Position numbers and translations under genes: made by a program
Origin: a virus
Length of the DNA stretch: 37,943 nucleotides
IMG/VR virus record: IMGVR_UViG_3300045975_000025
Location: 1 to 37,943 of that record
Direction: 5' to 3' (one strand)
Notes under the pieces: model-generated
Told to the model about the DNA's origin: nothing
What the model saw: only the letters and a program-made list of their open reading frames with translations
The model's database searches: none
Part shown: positions 30,830 to 37,826 of the stretch, in pieces
How the letters are laid out: each line of letters opens with the position of its first letter
How positions within the stretch are numbered: position 1 is the stretch's first letter

Positions 30830-31303
30830 ATGGCGGAGACCCCAGAGGAGACGCTGGCGTCGGTCGTGGCAGAGGTTCAGGCCGAGGAGGCCAACCTGGA
30901 GTCTCTAGAGACTCCGGAGCCCGAGGAGGAGATCAAGCCCCTGGGCGACAATGATTGCATGTACTGTCGCCAGGAGTTGATCGAGCCTCGCCACGATGAG
31001 TTGGTGTGCGACGGCTGTCTGTTCAGCCGCATGACGGTCGAGGATCGGTGCGCGTGGGTCTACCACGCGCTCAAGGTTGCGGCGGGGAAGTCGGCCAAGT
31101 ACAACGATTTTCTCGCTGTGCTCAAGGCCGAAACCGAGGTGGCGGTGACGCTGGCGAGTGGCAGAGACGCCAGGCTGGTCTACCAGTATTCGAGGGGACT
31201 GACGGAGGCGCTCGAATTCTGTGTCTCGGTCGAGAAGACCCCGTTTCCCATCGAAGCGTACAAGGAGTATGTCTCCAAGCGGCCCCAGATTTGGGGCGAC
31301 TAA
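30830..31303 (+). CDS. Acidic N-terminus plus zinc-ribbon protein
   Basis: The 157-aa product has an acidic, Glu-rich N-terminal ~38 residues, a zinc ribbon CMYC-x13-CDGC (C43, C46, C60, C63), then a helical domain (EDRCAWVYHALKVAAGKSAK). GGGGAGGTG precedes the ATG. The acidic tail could be a protein-interaction or DNA-mimic region. Function not known. Confidence 0.65.
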   Translation: MAETPEETLASVVAEVQAEEANLESLETPEPEEEIKPLGDNDCMYCRQELIEPRHDELVCDGCLFSRMTVEDRCAWVYHALKVAAGKSAKYNDFLAVLKAETEVAVTLASGRDARLVYQYSRGLTEALEFCVSVEKTPFPIEAYKEYVSKRPQIWGD

Positions 31304-31315
31304 GGGGGTGACGCG

Positions 31316-31411
31316 GTGAGCAAGCTCGAAATCCTCGTCGGTGGCCTGTTCCTACTCTGGGGCGGGCTGCATCTGCTGTTCCTGATCTACAAGATTCGGA
31401 ATCTCCGGTGA
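31316..31411 (+). CDS. 31-aa single-TM micropeptide
   Basis: Starts at GTG with GGGGGTGA just upstream and overlaps the next start (GTGA). The product is MSKLEILVGGLFLLWGGLHL and then LFLIYKIRNLR: one TM helix with a basic C-terminal tail (positive inside). Overlap with the next gene and the ribosome site support it. Possible small membrane effector; role unknown. Confidence 0.5.
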   Translation: MSKLEILVGGLFLLWGGLHLLFLIYKIRNLR

Positions 31412-31662
31412 GCCCGCCCAAGCTCAAGCCGGTGCTGCCACGGAACGTCTACACATGCAAGTGTGGACAGGGCACCCTGGACCCCAAGCAAGCGCTCGCC
31501 CATATTCAGGGCTGCGACGGACCCCTCGTGGTCCATGCGGAGGGGACGGAGGCAACGTTCGTGGCTCCCAAGGGACCGGGTGAGACCCAGGTCTTGGAGG
31601 GGGCCGTGTTGCACATGGACGGCAGGACCGGGACGATTGGATTCCCGGAACACTCTAACTAG
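31408..31662 (+). CDS. Small putative zinc-binding protein
   Basis: The 84-aa product starts at a GTG overlapping the micropeptide stop. CKCG near residue 17 and H-x3-C near residues 32-36 could bind zinc (C2HC-like). The C-terminal half is beta-type (LVVHAEGTEATFVAPKGPGE). No family recognised. Confidence 0.6.
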   Translation: MSPPKLKPVLPRNVYTCKCGQGTLDPKQALAHIQGCDGPLVVHAEGTEATFVAPKGPGETQVLEGAVLHMDGRTGTIGFPEHSN

Positions 31663-31675
31663 GGGGTGAGGATCA

Positions 31676-31876
31676 ATGGCCGTTCCGTCTGGCATCATCA
31701 CCAAACAGGTCGGAGAGAAGGTCTACGTGCTCGTGGGCTTGAAGGACAAGGAGGCCCCGCGCGACGACGCCTATGGTGAGCCATTCTGGCTCCGATGGGA
31801 CACGGTGGAGACCCCGATGGGTGAGACCGTGCCCGAGGGCAAGCGGGTGAGCGCGGCAGTCAATCTGCCCCTCTAG
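31676..31876 (+). CDS. Small unknown protein (66 aa)
   Basis: The product (MAVPSGIITKQVGEKVYVLV and on) is beta-type with alternating hydrophobic residues and no cysteines. GTGAGGA precedes the ATG. It is followed directly by motif copy D. No family recognised. Confidence 0.55.
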   Translation: MAVPSGIITKQVGEKVYVLVGLKDKEAPRDDAYGEPFWLRWDTVETPMGETVPEGKRVSAAVNLPL

Positions 31877-31878
31877 GT

Positions 31879-31933
31879 GAGGGCAAGGGGCCCGCGCCCC
31901 TTGTAAACCGCATGTGGGGTCCCAAGCCCCCAC
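31879..31933 (+). promoter_or_regulatory. Two-hairpin RNA motif, copy D
   Basis: GAGGG (31879), first stem CAAGGGGC/GCCCCTTG with loop CCGC, linker TAAACCGCAT, second stem GTGGGG/CCCCAC with loop TCCCAAGC (31920-31927). The ATG of the 583-aa gene is nine bases after the second stem and has no clear ribosome site, so the motif may be needed for or block initiation. Confidence 0.75.
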
Positions 31934-31942
31934 GGTCAGCCC

Positions 31943-33694
31943 ATGGACAAGAATGAATTTGAGGAGATGATGGAGTGGGTGGCGATTCCGCCGCCCGCTT
32001 GCTTCTCGAAGCCCGACAAGAAGGTTGAGATCGAGCAAGTCTACGAGGGCAAGGATTCCCATGGGCAAGCGCTGTACTCGTCACTCAAAATCACCGTCAA
32101 AGGAGGTGACTACGTGAAACTCATTGGCATCACGGCGGCTGAGTTTGCTGCCATCGCCCAGAAGGTGGACCCAGGAGTCCAGTGGAAATCCACGGGGGCC
32201 CCTGCGGGCACGGGCGAGGAGGGGTTTCTCTCCTACAAGGCGTCCACGTATTCCAAGCACAAGCTCATCAACAAGATGGGCGAGCCGTTCAATAAGCCCT
32301 GTGGACACGCGACGGCGGCCATGGTCTCGGCGGCCATCAAGCACCACAAGGAGTTGAATGGGATTCAGGTCACGATCTGGGCCGCCAAGCTCAAGTTCAA
32401 CAAGTACTCGCAGATGTCGCACTACAAGCACATGGCGGCCAAGGTGAACGAGGGGTTCACCTGTAAGTGCGCGGAGTTGGGGTTCCCTCAGTACTCGGCA
32501 AGTGGGGCGGGAGGGGTCACGATGGAGTCGCCCCTGCCCAAGCCTGTGGATTCTCTTGGGGAGTGGGCCAAGAAGGCCACGATGGAGTATCCCAAGCCCA
32601 AGCCTCCCAAGATTCTTGAGCATCTGCTCAAGGACCCCGAGGTTGGGGTGGTCAAGCCGGTGCCGCCCAAGCCGGTGCATCCGGATATTCAGTACGATCC
32701 TCTTGGTGGCCCCTCGCTGCCCCCTGGCGATGCTCAGGCTATTCCGGGGAAGCGTAGGGACATGCACGCGGCAACCTGTGGCGTATATGTGCTGGAGGAG
32801 ATGTACGTGGCCCTGGAATTGCTGGAGCGTAGTCAGGAGGGTGAGGTCACCCGGCGAGACTTGGATTTCATGCGCCGGGAGAGCTTCAAGGGTCGGCTGC
32901 GCGTGTTCCGGCGAGCCTATGCCGAGCGGCTGGCAAGGAATTTGTTTGACTTCTGCGTCATGGCCAGCTACGGAGAGGCGCGCCACCGGGACGGCCACTA
33001 CTACGCGATGGGCGAGGGGTCGGCTCAGGGGCGCTCAGCGGCCTATCTCAAGGCCACGAAGTACGACCCCAAGTATCTGATTCCCCTGCTGGAGCGGATG
33101 TTCTGCTGGGTGTCCTGGGGCGGCACGGATAATACGGGCTATGGCGGCCCTCGCTGGGGCAACATCGCCATCACGGCGGGGCGGTACTACGACCTCTTGG
33201 AGAACCCGGTGTTGTTCGTGGACCATTGCGTTGATCTGGTCCACAACGGGGGCATGGCCTTCAACAAGGGGCACATCATCACGAATCCTTCGGACCAGCA
33301 CGAGTACATGGCCATGCTGGACGAGAAGCGGAATGGGAGCCTGCTCAAGTGGAAGGGCCACAATCTTCCCATGGCCCCCGAGGTCATGTCCCTGGTCATC
33401 GAAGCCTGGGGCTTGGGGATCATCGAGAAGCCGCTGGCAGAGATTGTCCCGGTAGACGAGCCCCTGGTCCCCACGATTGCCTGGGGCGACAAGAAGCCCG
33501 GCAAGATGTCGTACCTGACCCCGGTGCTGGAGAAGCCGATCTACTGGAAGCCCGAGAAGAAGAAGTCCAAGGAGGAGTTGGCGGCTGAGAAGGCGGAGAA
33601 GGCTATGGCCTACCAGAAACTGATGGAGAAGAAGAAGGCGAAGCTCGCGGCCACGCACACGCCGGAGCACTATCCGGCAGAGAGGAAGGACTAG
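31943..33694 (+). CDS. Large unknown protein (583 aa) upstream of the tyrosine phosphatase
   Basis: I do not recognise this protein. An N-terminal domain (about residues 1-190) contains CGHATAAMVSAAIKHHKELN and CKCAELGFP. A Pro/Lys-rich linker (about 200-265, VVKPVPPKPVHP) leads to a helical second domain with WGGTDNTGYGGPRWGNIAIT, FVDHCVDLVHNGGMAFNKGH and MAPEVMSLVIEAW. The C-terminus is a Lys/Glu coiled helix (KKSKEELAAEKAEKAMAYQK). The FVDxxxDLxHNxGxxFNKxH block looks like a conserved active-site or binding segment. It is the largest accessory gene, preceded by motif copy D, and the phosphatase gene starts right after its stop, so the two probably act together. Confidence 0.75.
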   Translation: MDKNEFEEMMEWVAIPPPACFSKPDKKVEIEQVYEGKDSHGQALYSSLKITVKGGDYVKLIGITAAEFAAIAQKVDPGVQWKSTGAPAGTGEEGFLSYKASTYSKHKLINKMGEPFNKPCGHATAAMVSAAIKHHKELNGIQVTIWAAKLKFNKYSQMSHYKHMAAKVNEGFTCKCAELGFPQYSASGAGGVTMESPLPKPVDSLGEWAKKATMEYPKPKPPKILEHLLKDPEVGVVKPVPPKPVHPDIQYDPLGGPSLPPGDAQAIPGKRRDMHAATCGVYVLEEMYVALELLERSQEGEVTRRDLDFMRRESFKGRLRVFRRAYAERLARNLFDFCVMASYGEARHRDGHYYAMGEGSAQGRSAAYLKATKYDPKYLIPLLERMFCWVSWGGTDNTGYGGPRWGNIAITAGRYYDLLENPVLFVDHCVDLVHNGGMAFNKGHIITNPSDQHEYMAMLDEKRNGSLLKWKGHNLPMAPEVMSLVIEAWGLGIIEKPLAEIVPVDEPLVPTIAWGDKKPGKMSYLTPVLEKPIYWKPEKKKSKEELAAEKAEKAMAYQKLMEKKKAKLAATHTPEHYPAERKD

Positions 33695-34441
33695 ATGGGA
33701 AACGGGAATCATCATCCGAGCGCCCGTGAGGCCCGGTGTTCCGGGCACAGCGCGGCCATCAAGGTGTTCAACAGCCCGGTGAAGGTCTTTGCCGGGGGCT
33801 TCACGCCGAGAACGCCGATTCCAATCGGCGCGACGGTGCTGGACCTCCATGGGGGGTTGCACAGCCCAATCACGGGGCACCCCATGCTGGAGTCGCAGGT
33901 CATCAAGATCAACTGGCCCGACATGAGCATCCCGGCCATCGACCGTGACGGCTGGCTGAGGGTCGCACGGGTGCTCTCCAACCTTCGGCGGCCTTTGTTC
34001 GTCGGCTGCGGCGCGGGCCACGGTCGCACGGGCACGGCCCTCGTCATCATCGGGTGCCTGCTCGGCCAGATTCCCAAGAAGGCCGACCCGGTGGTCTGGA
34101 TCAGGGATCACTACTGCGAGAACGCGGTGGAGACCACGAGCCAGATCAAGTACATCGAAGCCATCACGCTCAGGTCGAGCGCGGCCAAGCCGAGCCACGG
34201 GAGCGGCAACTGGTCGAGCCAGACCTCGTGGGAGCGACGGGACGAGCCCAAGTGGGAGGAGCCCCGTGGGGGAGCCCGGTCGAGCGGCCCCTATGGCGGG
34301 GGCACGGTCAACTACCCCGCGACGCAGCCCAAGCCCAACTTCGACCGGATGTTCCCCAAGGGTGAGGAGCGGCGCGCGACGCCCGTGGAACACCTCAACG
34401 ACCCGGAGTTGAATCCCAACTCCACGCTGAACCGCCTCTAG
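33695..34441 (+). CDS. Protein tyrosine phosphatase-like enzyme
   Basis: The 248-aa product has the cysteine phosphatase P-loop CGAGHGRTGT (C105, R111) and an upstream WPD loop, NWPDMSIP (D76), the right order and spacing for a tyrosine/dual-specificity phosphatase. The residue before the Cys is Gly rather than the usual His, as in some phage relatives. DPVVWIRDHYCENAVET after the P-loop is also seen in phage members as I recall them. The C-terminal ~80 residues are Gly/Ser/Pro-rich and probably disordered. It could remove phosphate from host or phage proteins. GAGGAAGG precedes the ATG, which directly follows the stop of the 583-aa gene. Confidence 0.8.
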   Translation: MGNGNHHPSAREARCSGHSAAIKVFNSPVKVFAGGFTPRTPIPIGATVLDLHGGLHSPITGHPMLESQVIKINWPDMSIPAIDRDGWLRVARVLSNLRRPLFVGCGAGHGRTGTALVIIGCLLGQIPKKADPVVWIRDHYCENAVETTSQIKYIEAITLRSSAAKPSHGSGNWSSQTSWERRDEPKWEEPRGGARSSGPYGGGTVNYPATQPKPNFDRMFPKGEERRATPVEHLNDPELNPNSTLNRL

Positions 34442-34456
34442 GAGGGGGCGTCTAAC

Positions 34457-34954
34457 ATGGCAGATGTCAAGGTTCTTCCTTCCCTTCGGAAGGATAGCAA
34501 GGCGGTCTATTTCCCGTGCCAGATCAGGAAGACCGGGAGTGCCCAAGCCCGGCTCCAGGTCAGCTACGGGTCGGGCAAGCACTTCACGGAGGAGACGTTC
34601 GTCGTGAGCGAGGAGTTGGCGGAGTACCTCGGCCAGCTTCCCATGCCCCACAACTCGCTGGCCGGGACCGGGACCAAGTACGCCAGCGCGCGAGTCACGG
34701 TGCATCCCGACAAGGACAACGGCGGGAAGAACCACCCCATCCGGCTCCAGATCGAGGGGCCCAAGATCAATCGGGACTGGGGGGTCGAGTTCCTGCTCGA
34801 CTCCTACGAGGTCCACTCCGCCATCGGCGGGCTGATTGCCCAGATGACGGTGCCTCCGCCCACGGAGGAGGAGAACCCGCTCCTGGGCAAGCACGACGTT
34901 CCCTCGTACAAGTCCACCAAGAAGGTCGAGGAGGAGGAGGCGGACGAAGCCTAG
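34457..34954 (+). CDS. Unknown protein with acidic C-terminal tail
   Basis: The 165-aa product is beta-rich (ARLQVSYGSGKHFTEETFVV, KNHPIRLQIEGPKINRDWGV) and ends in an acidic tail, KKVEEEEADEA. A beta core with acidic C-terminus is the plan of phage single-stranded-DNA-binding proteins, but no SSB family motif is visible, so this is a weak suggestion. GGAGGGG lies upstream of the ATG. It follows the phosphatase gene and precedes motif copy E. Confidence 0.6.
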   Translation: MADVKVLPSLRKDSKAVYFPCQIRKTGSAQARLQVSYGSGKHFTEETFVVSEELAEYLGQLPMPHNSLAGTGTKYASARVTVHPDKDNGGKNHPIRLQIEGPKINRDWGVEFLLDSYEVHSAIGGLIAQMTVPPPTEEENPLLGKHDVPSYKSTKKVEEEEADEA

Positions 34955-34956
34955 CA

Positions 34957-35018
34957 GAGGGGGGCGGGGGGAGTGAACCCCGCCCTAATGCGGCAGCCGG
35001 GGTCCCAAGCCCCCTGGC
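34957..35018 (+). promoter_or_regulatory. Two-hairpin RNA motif, copy E
   Basis: GAGGGG (34957), first stem GGGCGGGG/CCCCGCCC with an 8-nt loop, linker TAATGCGGCAG, second stem GCCGGGG/CCCCTGGC (one bulge or G-U) with loop TCCCAAGC (35003-35010). The lipoprotein ATG is at 35033 after AGGAGAAGG. Confidence 0.7.
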
Positions 35019-35032
35019 AGAGAGGAGAAGGA

Positions 35033-35293
35033 ATGATACGTCAAGCCGCGCTAGCCGGATTGCTCCTACTCACCGGCTGTCAGCAGGCCCCGCAAGCCGA
35101 GGGTCAGTTGCCCCTGGCGAGGCCCTATGATCAGCGGTGGGAGCGGATCGTGATGACCGGAGGCCCGAGCCTCACGGTGGCGTGTTACAAGGGAGATCGG
35201 CTGTATCTCCTGGATTCCTACCTGGAGCGAGCCAACGAGTGGCATCTCACCAGCCCCAAGACGTTGGCGGTGGCGGTGGGAGCGTGTAAGTAA
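35033..35293 (+). CDS. Small lipoprotein
   Basis: The 86-aa product has a signal peptide with lipobox: MIRQAALAGLLLLTGCQQAP (Cys at 16). The mature part is about 70 residues and beta-type, with a second and a third Cys. It would be anchored in the host envelope. Phage lipoproteins can block superinfection or act in lysis; here there is no evidence for either. The ATG at 35033 is chosen for its AGGAGAAGG and the signal peptide. Confidence 0.75.
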   Translation: MIRQAALAGLLLLTGCQQAPQAEGQLPLARPYDQRWERIVMTGGPSLTVACYKGDRLYLLDSYLERANEWHLTSPKTLAVAVGACK

Positions 35294-35302
35294 GGAGGAA
35301 CC

Positions 35303-35464
35303 ATGGACAATACCTACGAGATTCCTAGCTGGGCCCTGGCGAGGCTGATCGAGGCCAAGGTCCCCAACCGGATTCTCTGGCCCGCCAAGCGGTGTCCGGG
35401 GCGTCCCTGTTCGTCCGGCTGCGACCATGTTCAATATCTGAACACGAAGGAGGTGACCCAGTGA
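35303..35464 (+). CDS. Small Cys-containing protein (53 aa)
   Basis: AAGGAGGAA lies directly upstream of the ATG. The product starts MDNTYEIPSWALARLIEAKV and has three Cys in KRCPGRPCSSGC, perhaps a metal site. The stop overlaps the next start (GTGA). No family recognised. Confidence 0.6.
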   Translation: MDNTYEIPSWALARLIEAKVPNRILWPAKRCPGRPCSSGCDHVQYLNTKEVTQ

Positions 35465-35583
35465 GCACGCGAGAGAAGCCCGAGCCCCTGCGCTGTGGCC
35501 TGTGCAAGCTCACGCGATTCGAGCATGAGCAGTCCAAGATCGACCACCGTTTCGTCGTCCCCAAGGAGGCGCTCAACAAGTGA
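35461..35583 (+). CDS. Small zinc-binding-like protein (40 aa)
   Basis: Starts at GTG with GGAGGTG upstream. The product (MSTREKPEPLRCGLCKLTRF and on) has CxxC (C12, C15) followed by His at 22 and 29, enough for one zinc site. The stop overlaps the next GTG. Function unknown. Confidence 0.6.
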   Translation: MSTREKPEPLRCGLCKLTRFEHEQSKIDHRFVVPKEALNK

Positions 35584-35750
35584 ACAGGACCGAGATCATC
35601 CACGCGCTCAAGAAGGAACGGGAGGCCCTGGGCAAGACACGGGATCGGCTGCGGGATATCCTCTCAGATGTTCAAGAGGAATACGATGCGGCCAGCGAAG
35701 CCTGGGATTCTCTGGACACCTGCATCGACAAGCTCTCGGAGCTTCACTGA
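35580..35750 (+). CDS. Short coiled-coil protein (56 aa)
   Basis: Starts at a GTG overlapping the previous stop (GTGA). The whole product is a charged amphipathic helix (MNRTEIIHALKKEREALGKT and on) with heptad spacing, as in a dimerising coiled coil. Its last base is the first base of the next ATG. Function unknown. Confidence 0.6.
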   Translation: MNRTEIIHALKKEREALGKTRDRLRDILSDVQEEYDAASEAWDSLDTCIDKLSELH

Positions 35751-36091
35751 TGCTGGACTCCAAGCTCAACCACTTCATCCCGATGGAGGTCTCGCGCCAT
35801 GGCCTGGAACAGGCCGAGATCACGGGCAACATCGACGGGCAGCATCACCTGGTCCGGTGGAAGACCGGCTCAGCCACGCGCCCCAAGATTGTCAACGCCT
35901 GGATTCACAGTCAGGTCCTCAGCATCGTGCTGTTCCCCCAACCCCTGGTCGTCCACATTCCGTGCTCGGTCTGCGGCGCTCTTACGCCGGTTCGGGCCCT
36001 GCCGGAAGACCTAGCCAAGATTCACATGGCAGGGTATCTCTGCCCCCGGCACTACGCCCTGCAAGAGGAGGCCCGTGGAACCATCGACTGA
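35750..36091 (+). CDS. Zinc-binding small protein (113 aa)
   Basis: The ATG overlaps the preceding stop by one base (TGATG). The N-terminal half is beta-type; the C-terminal half has CSVC (C72, C75) and CPRH (C98, H101), a CxxC...CxxH zinc site. Could bind nucleic acid or protein. It overlaps the next gene by 17 nt. Confidence 0.65.
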   Translation: MLDSKLNHFIPMEVSRHGLEQAEITGNIDGQHHLVRWKTGSATRPKIVNAWIHSQVLSIVLFPQPLVVHIPCSVCGALTPVRALPEDLAKIHMAGYLCPRHYALQEEARGTID

Positions 36092-36434
36092 CCTCGAAGG
36101 GCTGAGCCACACCCTCAGCCAGCAGTACGACCCCGAGATGGTCCAAGAGTTGTTGATCTTGGTCTATCGGTATCAGCCTGCCGACCCCCTTCGCTATGCC
36201 AGGCGGTGTGCCCGGACGATCCGGGCTGCTCGGCGGAGGGAGGCGGCCCGACCTATCTGTCCCGTGAGCGAGGCGTTTGGACTCACGGACCCCAGACCCT
36301 CTGCCTTGGACATGGCAGAGATGCGCGAGGAGCTGCTGAAGGCCCCGGCAGGGCTGGTAGCTGAGGCCCTGGGTCTGGTCACCCTCAACCGGAACAAGCG
36401 ATTCCGACTCAGGAGAAAGGGAGGATTGAATTGA
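36075..36434 (+). CDS. Arg-rich helical protein
   Basis: The 119-aa product starts at GTG with GAGGAG upstream. It has an Arg-rich helix (YARRCARTIRAARRREAARP) and a basic end (LNRNKRFRLRRKGG), suggesting nucleic-acid binding. A sigma-factor or HTH relation is conceivable from the acidic helix DMAEMREELLKAPAGLVAEA, but no HTH is clear. The stop overlaps the next TTG start. Confidence 0.6.
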   Translation: MEPSTDLEGLSHTLSQQYDPEMVQELLILVYRYQPADPLRYARRCARTIRAARRREAARPICPVSEAFGLTDPRPSALDMAEMREELLKAPAGLVAEALGLVTLNRNKRFRLRRKGGLN

Positions 36435-36859
36435 CCATCGGAGAGTTCAAGCGGATTCGGCAGGTCGCAGACAATCGCCCCATCATCGCTCGGCGGGCGT
36501 TCTATGTGCGGACGGACTGGGAGGGGGGAGCGTATCTCTACTCGGTCTTCAAGAGTCTCTGCTACACGAAGGCCACCGCGCGGGAGACGGCCACGGTGGG
36601 GAAGCGCAACGGACGGGGACTCTGGGCGGTGACCAAGCGCTCATCCTACCTGGGGCGGGAGTATCCGTTGGGGGCTAGCTACGCCCACGCGGTCGTGGCG
36701 CTCACCGGACGGGTGGCCATCCACACGAAGGGCTACCGAGCCCAGAAGCTCCGGATTCTCTTGGTGAGGGTCGAGGAGAACCATGATCGGCGGGAGCCCC
36801 TGCGCGCGTTCTGCCAGCTTCACGGGATTCGATTCCGGACGGTGAGGCTGGGCCGCTAG
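36431..36859 (+). CDS. Basic unknown protein (142 aa)
   Basis: Starts at TTG (TTGA overlap with the previous stop), supported by GGGAGGA six bases upstream. The product is basic (SLCYTKATARETATVGKRNG; YRAQKLRILLVRVEENHDRR) with mixed alpha/beta pattern. It ends the plus-strand block and overlaps tail to tail with the ATPase gene by 4 nt. No family recognised. Confidence 0.65.
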   Translation: MTIGEFKRIRQVADNRPIIARRAFYVRTDWEGGAYLYSVFKSLCYTKATARETATVGKRNGRGLWAVTKRSSYLGREYPLGASYAHAVVALTGRVAIHTKGYRAQKLRILLVRVEENHDRREPLRAFCQLHGIRFRTVRLGR

Positions 36860-36868
36860 GGCAGCGGC
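36852..36868. terminator. Hairpin at the convergent gene junction
   Basis: GCCGCT and AGCGGC form a perfect 6-bp stem with loop AGGGC, exactly where the plus-strand and minus-strand stop codons overlap. There is no T tract. It may act as a weak bidirectional terminator. Confidence 0.4.
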
Positions 36869-37617
36869 TGACTCCAGAGATTGTCAGGCAAGGTGAGGGA
36901 GGCCGGGATCGAGCCCCAGACCCAGCGACCATTGGCCGCACGGGCCATGGGGTACTCGGCCTTCTTCACCAGCCGCCCTCCCGCGACGACCAGCTTATCG
37001 GGTCGTAGTCCGAGGATGGCTGAGGCATTGGCGGCGAGTGCATGGGACCCAGCGGACCCATCAATGAAGTTCTCCACCATCCCAGCGGGGGGTTTCCGAG
37101 GGTGATGGAGGAGAAGATAGGGACCCTTCCAGATGTACGCGATGCACTTGCGGAATTGCACCACGGTCTCGATGTCGTTCAGGTCCTTGGGGAACAGCGC
37201 GTACTGGGAATCAAGGATCAGATACTCGACCTTCTCGTCGGCGAGCTTTTCCTTGATGAGCTTCGCGGCTTCGGGATTGGCCAGAGGCCAGGGTTCCGGG
37301 TCGGTGGCCATGAGGATCGGAGCCGAGGCGGAGATGTTCAACTGGGTCAACTGGGCCTGCCACTCAGCGGCAGGTTCGTCAGCCTGTAGGTAGGCGGTAC
37401 GGATCGGATGCTCAGGGGCCTCGAAGCCCAGGAATGGGGAGCCCAGGCTCAGGGACTCGGCGAGTTGGGCTGCGAAGATCGACTTGCCGACTTTCGCTTG
37501 GCTAATGAGATACGTCCAGCCAGAGCCAGGAATGAGACCCTTCACGATCCAGGTGGGAACCGGGAATTCATGGCTGAGATAGCCGCCAGCCGACGTGACC
37601 CACGATGACCAGCCCAC
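36856..37617 (-). CDS. RecA/RepA-like ATPase (possible helicase or loader)
   Basis: The 253-aa product has a RecA-fold P-loop, ISQAKVGKSIFAAQLA (K45), a YLQADEP segment after the first strand pair, Walker B EYLILDSQY (D136) and HHPRK near residue 171 in the place of a sensor motif, then GSAGSHALAANASAILGL. This is the plan of RepA/AAA_25-type hexameric ATPases used as replicative helicases or recombination ATPases by phages and plasmids. The start is GTG and overlaps the upstream gene's stop by one base (TAGTG). Confidence 0.78.
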   Translation of the reverse strand: MGWSSWVTSAGGYLSHEFPVPTWIVKGLIPGSGWTYLISQAKVGKSIFAAQLAESLSLGSPFLGFEAPEHPIRTAYLQADEPAAEWQAQLTQLNISASAPILMATDPEPWPLANPEAAKLIKEKLADEKVEYLILDSQYALFPKDLNDIETVVQFRKCIAYIWKGPYLLLHHPRKPPAGMVENFIDGSAGSHALAANASAILGLRPDKLVVAGGRLVKKAEYPMARAANGRWVWGSIPASLTLPDNLWSQPLP

Positions 37618-37826
37618 TAGGAGGTCTTTCCGGGGGAATCAGGGTAGTCGGTCTTGATCTTATCGACGAGCGCCTTGAAGGCTGTCGGACTGGCCGAGCC
37701 CAGGTACACAATCGCCTGCATCCCAAAGATCACCGCTTGCCAGTGGGTGAGACCGTAATTGGACTTGAGATCACGGACGACATTGTACACGTCGAGCGGA
37801 AGACTCTTGACCTTGAAGTAGTAGAT
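37617..37826 (-). CDS. Small unknown protein, possible ATC start (69 aa)
   Basis: The open frame ends TAG at 37617, overlapping the ATPase GTG. The only well-placed ribosome site, AGGAGGG at 37834-37840, is seven bases upstream of ATC at 37824-37826; there is no ATG, GTG or TTG in frame at that point. A GTG at 37790 is in frame but has no ribosome site. The product (YYFKVKSLPLDVYNVVRDLK..., HWQAVIFGMQAIVYLG) looks like a real protein with a hydrophobic middle. Either a rare ATC start or the shorter GTG version is used. Confidence 0.5.
   Translation of the reverse strand: MYYFKVKSLPLDVYNVVRDLKSNYGLTHWQAVIFGMQAIVYLGSASPTAFKALVDKIKTDYPDSPGKTS

Noticed and set aside
33035-34894. 619-aa minus-strand ORF
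   Set aside because: Antisense to the 583-aa protein and the phosphatase, both supported by motifs or ribosome sites; the translation is low-complexity.
29931-35018. CRISPR array
   Set aside because: The repeats are hundreds to thousands of bases apart, have genes between them, vary in stem sequence and lack regular spacers.
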